A stretch of DNA of 42,725 bases from CAZLLE01 sp964560425 (GTDB taxonomy: Bacteria; Campylobacterota; Campylobacteria; Campylobacterales; QNZT01). Positions within the stretch are counted from its first letter, which is position 1; the number at the start of each line of letters is the position of its first letter. Position numbers and translations under genes: made by a program. This document shows, piece after piece, positions 25,551 through 32,375 of the stretch. The notes under the pieces were generated by a model. The model saw only the letters and a program-made list of their open reading frames with translations. It was not told the DNA's origin and made no database searches. The stretch covers positions 1-42,725 of the forward strand of contig CAZLLE010000085.1 in assembly GCA_964560425.1 (NCBI GenBank). The letters are read 5' to 3'.

Positions 25551-25571
25551 GTTTAGTCTGTTTGACTCAAA
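25551..25571 (-). promoter_or_regulatory. HAIR-like HspR operator upstream of the small heat-shock operon
   Basis: On the minus strand TTTGAGT is followed by 7 bases and ACTAAAC. The HspR-associated inverted repeat consensus is CTTGAGT-N7-ACTCAAG; 11 of 14 arm positions match and the spacer length is exact. It ends 31 bases before the ATG of the first Hsp20 gene. HspR is the known heat-shock repressor in Helicobacter and Campylobacter. Confidence 0.6.
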
Positions 25572-25577
25572 TTAACA

Positions 25578-25593
25578 TGCTACTTTAGTAGCA
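25578..25593. promoter_or_regulatory. 16-base palindrome beside the HAIR-like site
   Basis: TGCTACT and AGTAGCA are perfect 7-base arms around TT. It lies in the 117-base gap between recN and the Hsp20 operon, upstream of the HAIR-like element, and could be a second operator or a short hairpin. Confidence 0.4.
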
Positions 25594-25636
25594 AAAGTGA
25601 AAAAAATTTGTGATTATTGATTTAATTTGTTGATTT

Positions 25637-27178
25637 TTATCTATCTAGTAAGCTTTTTGCAAAGGTTATAGCTTCACTGCTAACCTCTTCTCCACTTATC
25701 ATTCGTGAGAGTTCTTTTATTCTCTCCTCTTTTTCGAGTAGTCTTATTTGGCTTTTTTCATTCTCTTTATAGATTAAAAAGTGCATATCAGCTTTTGAAG
25801 ATAGTTGTGGTTGATGGCTAATGGCAAATATTTGATAATGAAGGGAGAGTTTTTTTAATACTTCTGCAATACTCATGGACTCTTTTCCACTCAAGTTTGC
25901 ATCTATCTCATCAAGTATCAAAATACCATTTTTCTCTTGAATAAATTCACTTGAAGCAGCAAGATATGCCAATCTAATTCTATTTAACTCTCCCGAACTT
26001 ACTTTTGTTAGATCAGTAGTTTTGAGGCTTACATGAACTTCATCAGCACCTTTCTCATGAATATCTACTCTATTTATGGTGAAATTTATATCATTTAGGT
26101 AGAGAAGGTTTAGATAATATTCTACTCTTTTTGTAAGTGTTATTAGTGCTTTTTCTCTACTCTTTGTTAATAGTTTAGTTTTTACTTCTAGTTTATTGGT
26201 TAGATCATCTAATTCTCTCTCTAATCTCTCTTTTTCAAAAGCTAGATTTTCAAAATGATCTAACTCTTCTCTCTTTTTTTCAAGATAAGAGAGTGCCTCT
26301 TCTATAGAACCATGTCTATTTTTTAGGGATGATAGTTGTTCTAATCGATCTAACATCTCCTCAATATTGAGTTCATCTAAATCATTTAATCTATCTGTAG
26401 CATTTTCAAAGATAACTTTTAGTTCATTTATCATCTCATCAAAAAATACAGAGTCCTCTTCTAAGAGATTTAGAGCTTCACTCACTCTATTTTCATACTC
26501 AAAGATAGTAGAAGCACTCATAATGCTCTCTTCTAATTTCTCTTTTTTTGAGAGTTCTCTCTTTTGAATTAGTAGCTCTTCATACTCTCCTACTTTTGGA
26601 TCAATTGATTCTATCTTTTGAATCTCATAAGAGACAAACTCTTTTAGTTCAATAATCTTCCTCTCATCTTCAATAATTTTTTCTAGCCTTATATTTGTAT
26701 CTTTATAGGCTTGATATAATTTATAAAAATCTGATAAGAGTATTTGATGTTTTTGTGAATTTTTTATCGCTATTTTATCAAGAGTATTTAGGATATTACT
26801 ATTTTCAAACTCTTTAAACTCTCTAAGTGTGAGGTAGTTTATAAAAGAGCTACTTGCTGATCTGATATTTTTTTTTGATATTTGTTGGTTGTTTATAAAA
26901 TATCTTGCACTCTTCTCTTTTGTGAGTCTAAAAATATTTGGTTCATCTTGATCTATTCCAAATAGTTCTAATCCTAAATCACCATAAATAGAAGCCTCTA
27001 TATATGAAGCATGGGTCTCTTTGAGTCCAAATAGTGAGAGTAGGGCATCCATGAGTATTGATTTACCAGCACCACTAGGTCCGCTGAAAATAATAAGATT
27101 TTTATCAAAATTTAGTTCAATCTCTTTGAAACTTAGATGATTTTTGAGATAAAACCGTTCAATCATTGGCTCCCCCAA
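25637..27178 (-). CDS. recN: DNA repair protein RecN-like SMC ATPase
   Basis: A 513-residue SMC-like ATPase acting in double-strand break repair. Walker A is FSGPSGAGKSILMDALL near residue 33, long coiled coils fill about residues 130-360 (Glu/Lys/Leu-rich helices), and the C-terminal half has the ABC signature KVSSGELNRIRLAYL, Walker B ILILDEIDANLSGKES and the switch ISHQPQLSSKAD. It is somewhat shorter than E. coli RecN (553). Its start overlaps the end of nadK by 16 bases, a coupling also known in other bacteria. Confidence 0.92.
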   Translation of the reverse strand: MGEPMIERFYLKNHLSFKEIELNFDKNLIIFSGPSGAGKSILMDALLSLFGLKETHASYIEASIYGDLGLELFGIDQDEPNIFRLTKEKSARYFINNQQISKKNIRSASSSFINYLTLREFKEFENSNILNTLDKIAIKNSQKHQILLSDFYKLYQAYKDTNIRLEKIIEDERKIIELKEFVSYEIQKIESIDPKVGEYEELLIQKRELSKKEKLEESIMSASTIFEYENRVSEALNLLEEDSVFFDEMINELKVIFENATDRLNDLDELNIEEMLDRLEQLSSLKNRHGSIEEALSYLEKKREELDHFENLAFEKERLERELDDLTNKLEVKTKLLTKSREKALITLTKRVEYYLNLLYLNDINFTINRVDIHEKGADEVHVSLKTTDLTKVSSGELNRIRLAYLAASSEFIQEKNGILILDEIDANLSGKESMSIAEVLKKLSLHYQIFAISHQPQLSSKADMHFLIYKENEKSQIRLLEKEERIKELSRMISGEEVSSEAITFAKSLLDR

Positions 27179-28062
27179 TTTAGTTTTTGTTTAAGTACAT
27201 CAAAATAGTTTCTCTCCAATCTATGGATCATTCGTACTGCTTTTTTTGCAATTTTGATTTTGACGGAGTCAAATAGATTTAGATAGTAAGTGTCTTGACC
27301 ATCTATTACAATTGTTACAGCATCTTTACTCTTAAATTCAACCTCAAAATCCGCAGGTAAAACAACAGGTCTTTCAGTGAGGGAGTGTGGGCAAATTGGT
27401 GTTAAAATAATAGCCTCTGTCAAAGGAAATACAATAGGACCTCCCGCTGATAGACTATATGCAGTAGAGCCAGTAGGTGTTGCTATTATTAGTCCATCTC
27501 CACGATAAGTATTAAGATGTTTTTGACATATCCCCGAATGTTTTGTTGTGACATAAGCATCTATATTTACCATTCCTTCCATCGAAGGACGAGAGAGTAC
27601 TACATCATTAAAAGCGATAATATTTTTATTACCTGTCTCTGATGTAAGTTCTATCTCTAGGATAATTCTATGATCTATTCGATACTCATTTTTGAAAATT
27701 TTATCAATAAATGAATCAATTTCATCCAATGCAACATCTGTCAAAAAACCTAAATTTCCAGCATTTATACCCAAGATAGGTTTATTATATTTATAACTTC
27801 TTCTAGCTAGAGATAGTAGAGTTCCATCTCCACCCAAAGATATAAGTATATCGCTTTTTTCAAAAAATGTTTTTTTATCAAGACCACCAGAGACATTGAG
27901 TGTTTTGGCACCTCTTCTATCTAATAATATCTCTGCTCCATGTTTAGATAGTGCCTTTTGCAAAGTCTTGACATGAGGAGCAAGATTGGTAGAATTTGGT
28001 CTAAGAGTTAGACCAACGGTGCGAATAGTTGGAAATAAATTATCATCATCTGTTAAGTGCAT
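27163..28062 (-). CDS. nadK: NAD kinase
   Basis: A 299-residue enzyme that phosphorylates NAD to NADP. Conserved blocks: ISLGGDGTLLSLARR (the GGDG motif) near residue 92, GINAGNLGFLTD near 115, THRGDGLI-like NTYRGDGLIIATPTGSTAYS near 185, and VIDGQDTYYL near the C-terminus. Length is normal. The ATG at 28062 is followed by a short, poorly conserved N-terminus (HLTDDDNLFPTIRTVGL); a slightly later start is possible. It overlaps recN and is divergent from aspS. Confidence 0.95.
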   Translation of the reverse strand: MHLTDDDNLFPTIRTVGLTLRPNSTNLAPHVKTLQKALSKHGAEILLDRRGAKTLNVSGGLDKKTFFEKSDILISLGGDGTLLSLARRSYKYNKPILGINAGNLGFLTDVALDEIDSFIDKIFKNEYRIDHRIILEIELTSETGNKNIIAFNDVVLSRPSMEGMVNIDAYVTTKHSGICQKHLNTYRGDGLIIATPTGSTAYSLSAGGPIVFPLTEAIILTPICPHSLTERPVVLPADFEVEFKSKDAVTIVIDGQDTYYLNLFDSVKIKIAKKAVRMIHRLERNYFDVLKQKLNWGSQ

Positions 28063-28177
28063 GCATATATGTTACACTATAACTACTGAAATTTAGTATT
28101 TTTGGATACAATCCTTTATTAAAATTTTAACTACTTAATGGTATAGATACTTTTAAGTAATTTAATAGGAAACAAAA

Positions 28178-29929
28178 TTGAGAACTAATTATTGTGCACA
28201 GATAGATGAAAAAGATATAGGCACCGAAGTAACACTAGCTGGTTGGGTAAATAACTACAGAGATCATGGTGGTGTTATCTTTATAGACTTGAGAGATAAA
28301 AGTGGGTTAGTACAGCTTGTATGTGATCCCGCAGATAGTGAGGAAGCTCATAAAATAGCTACTGAGGTAAGAGATGAGTTTGTACTAATTGCCAAAGGAA
28401 AAGTGAGAGCTAGAGGAGAAGGATTAGAGAATCCAAATCTGAAAACAGGGAAAATTGAAGTTGTTGTAGATGAACTGATTATTGAAAATAGAAGTGAACC
28501 TTTGCCATTTGTGATAAATGATGAAAAAGTGGGTGAAGAGACAAGACTAAATTATCGTTATTTGGATCTTAGAAAAAAGAGAATGTATGAGATTTTTAAA
28601 CTTAGAAGTAAAGTAACAATAGCAGCAAGAAATGCTCTTGATGCAAATGGCTTTTTGGAAGTAGAAACTCCCGTTCTTACCAAATCTACACCAGAGGGAG
28701 CAAGAGATTATATTTTGCCTAGTCGTGTTCATGGTGGTCAATTTTATGCCCTTCCTCAATCTCCTCAACTTTTCAAACAACTTTTGATGGTTGGTGGATT
28801 TGATAGATATTTTCAGATAGCAAAATGTTTTAGAGATGAAGATTTAAGAGCTGATAGACAACCTGAATTTACTCAAATAGATATTGAGATGAGTTTTGCT
28901 TCTCAAGAGGATGTAATCGCAGTATCTGAAGATATGCTCAAAAAAGTTTTTGAAGCGGGTGGATTTGATATCAAAACACCATTTAATCGTATTACTTACA
29001 ATGATGCTATGGAAAAATATGGTAGTGATAAACCAGATTTGAGATATGATCTTGGTATGGTTGATGTGATTGATATTTTTGAGAGATGTTCAAACGAAAT
29101 TTTTTCAGGTATCGCAAAAGATAAAAAAAGAAATCGTATAAAAGCCCTAAAAGTACCAAATGGAGATAATATCTTCTCAAAACGACAAATGAAAGGTTTT
29201 GAATCTTATGTAAGAAAATTTGGAGCTAGTGGACTTGGATATTTCCAACTAAAAGAGGATGGTCTAAAAGGACCTCTTGCAAAGTTTTTTGATGAAAAAG
29301 ATTTGCAAGAGATTATTAAAGTTACCGATCTAAAAGTAGGAGATGTAATCTTCTTTGGTGCAGGAAATAAAAAATTAGTTCTTGATTATATGGGTAGATT
29401 TAGAATCTATTTGGCTGAGTTGATGGATATTATCCCTAAAGATACTTTTGAGTTTGTATGGGTTGTGGATTTTCCTATGTTTGAAGTAGAAGAGGGCAAA
29501 ATCAAAGCTATGCACCATCCATTTACAATGCCAAAAAGTTTAGCCGTAGAAGATCCAGAAGAGATAGAGTCTATCGCTTATGATATCGTTTTAAATGGTA
29601 CAGAATTAGGTGGCGGTAGTGAAAGGATTCATAAACCAGAGGTTCAAAAAGAGATTTTTAAACTTTTAGGAATTAGTGATGAAGAGGCAGATGAGAAGTT
29701 TGGTTTCTTGGTAGATGCACTAAAATTTGGAGCTCCTCCACACGCAGGACTTGCATTTGGTCTTGATAGATTGATAATGCTTATGACTAAAAGTAGTAGT
29801 ATTAGAGATGTAATCGCATTTCCAAAAACACAAAGAGCTCAATGTCTTCTTACTCAAGCACCAAGTAAAGTAGATAATGATCAACTTAGAGAGCTTAGTA
29901 TTAGAGTTAGAGAAACCAAAAAAGTATAA
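28178..29929 (+). CDS. aspS: Aspartate--tRNA ligase, probably non-discriminating (Asp/Asn)
   Basis: A 583-residue class IIb aminoacyl-tRNA synthetase. The N-terminal OB-fold anticodon domain has AGWVNNYRDHGGVIFIDLRD in part; the His at residue 30 in RDHGG is a feature linked to non-discriminating enzymes that also load tRNA-Asn, whose product is then amidated by GatCAB. Class II motif 2 is FRDEDLRADRQPEFTQ near 215 and motif 3 is GLAFGLDRLIMLM near 530, with the bacterial GAD insertion between. The TTG start has TAGGAAAC upstream and no better ATG nearby. It is followed by adk after 9 bases. Confidence 0.96.
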   Translation: MRTNYCAQIDEKDIGTEVTLAGWVNNYRDHGGVIFIDLRDKSGLVQLVCDPADSEEAHKIATEVRDEFVLIAKGKVRARGEGLENPNLKTGKIEVVVDELIIENRSEPLPFVINDEKVGEETRLNYRYLDLRKKRMYEIFKLRSKVTIAARNALDANGFLEVETPVLTKSTPEGARDYILPSRVHGGQFYALPQSPQLFKQLLMVGGFDRYFQIAKCFRDEDLRADRQPEFTQIDIEMSFASQEDVIAVSEDMLKKVFEAGGFDIKTPFNRITYNDAMEKYGSDKPDLRYDLGMVDVIDIFERCSNEIFSGIAKDKKRNRIKALKVPNGDNIFSKRQMKGFESYVRKFGASGLGYFQLKEDGLKGPLAKFFDEKDLQEIIKVTDLKVGDVIFFGAGNKKLVLDYMGRFRIYLAELMDIIPKDTFEFVWVVDFPMFEVEEGKIKAMHHPFTMPKSLAVEDPEEIESIAYDIVLNGTELGGGSERIHKPEVQKEIFKLLGISDEEADEKFGFLVDALKFGAPPHAGLAFGLDRLIMLMTKSSSIRDVIAFPKTQRAQCLLTQAPSKVDNDQLRELSIRVRETKKV

Positions 29930-29938
29930 GGAGAGGTT

Positions 29939-30508
29939 TTGAAAAAATTATTTTTAATTATTGGAGCACCAGGAAGTGGTAAAACAACAGATGCAGAGCT
30001 AATAGCACAGCGTCATGAAAATATCACTCACTACTCCACAGGCGATATGTTTAGAGCTGAGGTAGCAAGTGGAAGCGAAAGAGGTCAAACTATCAAATCT
30101 TTTATAGATAATGGTAATCTCGTGCCAATAGAGATCGTAATAGAAACAATAGTAGGAGCAATCAAAAAATCTCCAACAGATGTTGTCGTAATTGACGGAT
30201 ACCCAAGAAGCACAGAGCAGATGGAAGAGTTAGACAAATATCTAACAAACGAACCAGAAGTAGAGCTAGTAAATGTTATCGAAGTAGTAGTAAGTGAACA
30301 GACAGCAAGAGATAGAGTACTAGGTCGTGGACGCGGTGCAGATGATAACAACGAAGTATTTGATAATAGAATGAAAGTTTATATGGAACCACTACCAGCA
30401 ATTCAAAAATTTTATGAGTCAAAATCACTCCTTCACAAAGAGAATGGAGAAGGAACAATCGAAGAGATCGTAGATAGCATGGATGCCTTTGTCCAAAGCA
30501 AAATCTAA
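29939..30508 (+). CDS. adk: Adenylate kinase
   Basis: A 189-residue kinase interconverting ATP + AMP and 2 ADP. The P-loop is IGAPGSGKTTDAE at residue 7, the AMP-binding part STGDMFRAEVASGSERG follows, VVIDGYPRSTEQME is near residue 80, and RDRVLGRGRGADDN marks a short LID without zinc ligands. The start is TTG with GGAGAGG 3-8 bases upstream. It appears to form an operon with aspS and ends at a long palindrome. Confidence 0.95.
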   Translation: MKKLFLIIGAPGSGKTTDAELIAQRHENITHYSTGDMFRAEVASGSERGQTIKSFIDNGNLVPIEIVIETIVGAIKKSPTDVVVIDGYPRSTEQMEELDKYLTNEPEVELVNVIEVVVSEQTARDRVLGRGRGADDNNEVFDNRMKVYMEPLPAIQKFYESKSLLHKENGEGTIEEIVDSMDAFVQSKI

Positions 30509-30513
30509 CTAAC

Positions 30514-30549
30514 TTGAAAGTGTGACTTTAGCTAAAGTCACACTTTCAA
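30514..30549. terminator. 36-base perfect palindrome between adk and a small membrane-protein gene
   Basis: Two perfect 18-base arms, TTGAAAGTGTGACTTTAG and its complement, meet with no spacer; in RNA the tip opens to a small loop. It sits between two converging genes, so it is probably a bidirectional terminator. No long T-run follows. Confidence 0.7.
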
Positions 30550-30561
30550 AATTATATACTC

Positions 30562-30732
30562 TTATATTCCTGAAAAAACCGTTCCAAAAACTAAGATCAA
30601 AAATCCAATCATCACCAATCCAAAAGATGATACAGGCAAAGCAGGAATATCTACAAGTCTTGAGATAATCCCTAAACCACCACTAACTACAGCTATAATC
30701 CAAGTTACCAATTGCGGAGCATTTGTTCTCAT
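30562..30732 (-). CDS. Small two-helix membrane protein
   Basis: A 56-residue ORF reading MRTNAPQLVTWIIAVV at the start and ending VFGTVFSGI. It has two hydrophobic stretches (TWIIAVVSGGLGII and FGLVMIGFLILVFGTVF) separated by the short polar linker RLVDIPALPVS. AAAAGG lies 8 bases before the ATG at 30732; an ATG two codons earlier is too close to that site. I do not recognise a function. The good ribosome binding site, codon use like its neighbours and clean two-helix pattern argue that it is real. Confidence 0.7.
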   Translation of the reverse strand: MRTNAPQLVTWIIAVVSGGLGIISRLVDIPALPVSSFGLVMIGFLILVFGTVFSGI

Positions 30733-30836
30733 CAACATATCCTTTTATAAAAAATGTTCCAAAGTATACTATTTTTTACATTAAATATGAAAATAGTTAT
30801 ATAAAATAGACAAGTAATGTAATTGTTTATATATTT

Positions 30837-31496
30837 TTATTTTAAATAGAAATTCCATTTATCATCATTCATTCTCCACCAATTACATCCCCAAGGAGTG
30901 TATTCTTCTGATTGGGACATCCCTTTGTATGATGCGGTTATTATATATTTTCCACACCCTTCGATAGATTTGTCAAATTTTCCATTTCTATCTGTTGAGA
31001 ATGAAGCTGATTGCATTCCTGTTTTAGACTCTCCATGATAACTATAAACGGGTTCAACATCTATGTATGCTTGAGATGCAGGTTTCCAGCAACCAAACCA
31101 ATAGCAATTAGGAATTTTATATTCTACTGTTCCATAAACACGAGTTTTACCAGAAAGAAGTGCTCGATTTTTTACATTTATTTGGTGTACTTTTGTTTTT
31201 AGTTCATTATTACTTGATAGTGATAATGAGATGGTTTTTGACTCTTTTTTATATGGAATTTGTAATAGATAATTTCCATCTTCCTCTTTTACCTCTGCTG
31301 ATTCATCTTTGATCATCTTTTCAATCTTTTCTGATACATCTTCACCATTGATCTTGATTGCTTTGATATCATCTTTTTCAAGATTTTTGATTTGCAATGA
31401 GAGTGTGTTATTGTACTGTGTTGCTGATATTTGAGGTATTTCTCCTGCTACTAGAGATATTGCCAAAATTGTTGAACTGATTAATATATTTTTCAT
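30837..31496 (-). CDS. Secreted beta-rich protein of unknown function
   Basis: A 219-residue exported protein with signal peptide MKNILISSTILAISLVAGE. The N-terminal half is strand-rich and charged (TLSLQIKNLEKDDIKAIKI). The C-terminal half, from VYGTVEYKIPNCYWFGCWK through STDRNGKFDKSIEG to CGKYIITASYKGMSQSEEY, looks like a carboxypeptidase-regulatory or CNA-B type beta-sandwich (inferred from the pattern G-x-V, then D-x-N-G-x-F, then G-x-Y-x-I). Four cysteines and a Trp-rich tail (WGCNWWRMNDDKW) suggest disulfides in the periplasm or outside the cell. GAGGAAA precedes the ATG. It is a single gene; no named family is recognised. Confidence 0.7.
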   Translation of the reverse strand: MKNILISSTILAISLVAGEIPQISATQYNNTLSLQIKNLEKDDIKAIKINGEDVSEKIEKMIKDESAEVKEEDGNYLLQIPYKKESKTISLSLSSNNELKTKVHQINVKNRALLSGKTRVYGTVEYKIPNCYWFGCWKPASQAYIDVEPVYSYHGESKTGMQSASFSTDRNGKFDKSIEGCGKYIITASYKGMSQSEEYTPWGCNWWRMNDDKWNFYLK

Positions 31497-31999
31497 TTTA
31501 TTTTCCTCGTTTTTTTTAATTTGTTATAATAATTTACCCACTGTCTGACTACCAAAGGTACTTTCATATATAACCTCCTTTTTTTGTGATAGGTGAATTG
31601 TGACATGGTGAAATTGGATTTTTTGGATTTTATTAAAAATATTTAATAATTTTTTTCTAAAGTTTAAAATATTATTCCAATTAATCCAAAAAAATAATGT
31701 TAACAAGTCTTTAGATTTATACTAGAGTCATGGTTTCAAGTTGTCAGAAGAATTGCCTAGCTAAATTTATATAAAATTTCAAGATAGTAAGTTAAATTTG
31801 ACCTTTTTTGTTAAAAAGTGTAACTTTTTTATACAAAATTAGCTCTCAAATTGCCTCTCAAAAAAAAGTCGTTTACAAAGCAAATTTAGCTTATAAATTC
31901 AAAATACTTAATTTTATTATAAATAAATTCTAAAATTAGCCTATTTTTTCTATATTTTGGGGCTATTTTTCCTTTTTATATTTACTTTTCTCATTTATA
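31497..31999. other. AT-rich gene-poor stretch
   Basis: About 500 bases without a convincing gene. A 60-codon minus-strand frame at 31524-31706 is low-complexity and probably spurious. No tRNA, insertion sequence end or array is seen; the promoter of the minus-strand secreted protein should lie near 31500-31600. Confidence 0.5.
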
Positions 32000-32034
32000 C
32001 TTTCACCACTTCAAAAAGTTGAAGGAATTAAAAC
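32000..32034. repeat. Single CRISPR-repeat-like sequence
   Basis: Thirty-five bases begin CTTTCACCACTTC and end GTTGAAGGAATTAAAAC, with an internal CTTCAA / TTGAAG hairpin. Length, central dyad and the 3' ATTAAAAC end resemble CRISPR repeats, but only one copy exists and there are no cas genes. Confidence 0.25.
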
Positions 32035-32038
32035 CCCC

Positions 32039-32076
32039 TTGTAAAAAAGAGGAGAACAAAGCACTCTTTTTTACAA
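32039..32076. promoter_or_regulatory. Long hairpin in the leader of the beta-helix gene
   Basis: TTGTAAAAAAGAG and CTCTTTTTTACAA are perfect 13-base arms around a 12-base loop. It may be a terminator or part of a structured 5' leader upstream of the small ORF at 32107. Confidence 0.5.
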
Positions 32077-32106
32077 TACAAACAGTCAAAGATAAGGAGA
32101 TAGGAC

Positions 32107-32211
32107 TTGAACATAGATATGAAATTTTTTGTAAACAAACTGTTCAACGCATCTGCTTTATATGATACTGTAGAAGACTATTCATATAAAATCAGATCCT
32201 TTGAGATTTGA
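32107..32211 (+). CDS. Possible 34-codon leader ORF
   Basis: A TTG-started ORF of 34 codons with AAGGAG ending 7 bases upstream, an ideal distance. The peptide continues MKFFVNKLFNASALY and ends KIRSFEI. It resembles nothing I know. It could be a translated leader peptide for the beta-helix gene 165 bases downstream, or a decayed remnant. The evidence is mainly the ribosome binding site. Confidence 0.3.
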   Translation: MNIDMKFFVNKLFNASALYDTVEDYSYKIRSFEI

Positions 32212-32291
32212 TTCTTTAAACAGATACAAACAGTTTTATAAAAATAATTAGCAATAGAATGAATTTTTTGAGGTGATTTAGTTCACACAGG

Positions 32292-32334
32292 TTTGCTATG
32301 TCCTAAAAATAGCAAAAAAATATGGGATGCTCCC
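32292..32334 (+). promoter_or_regulatory. Two hairpins just upstream of the beta-helix gene
   Basis: TTTGCTAT / ATAGCAAA (32292-32316) is a perfect 8-base stem, and GGGA / TCCC (32324-32334) a 4-base stem; both lie within 85 bases of the ATG at 32376. They do not match a riboswitch class I could recognise. Confidence 0.4.
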
Positions 32335-32375
32335 AGGATAAAAAATGCATAAAAATTAGATATGGAGATTTAATA

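Noticed and set aside
31524..31706. 60-codon minus-strand reading frame
   Set aside because: Low-complexity Phe/Asn/Lys-rich translation, no convincing ribosome binding site, lies in the presumed promoter region of the secreted-protein gene.
32000..32100. CRISPR array
   Set aside because: Only one repeat-like unit, no regular spacing and no cas genes anywhere in the window.
32280..32340. Possible cyclic-di-GMP (GEMM) riboswitch because of CACACAGG and paired stems
   Set aside because: The conserved GGCAAACC and ACGCAAAGCC segments and the tetraloop-receptor arrangement are missing.
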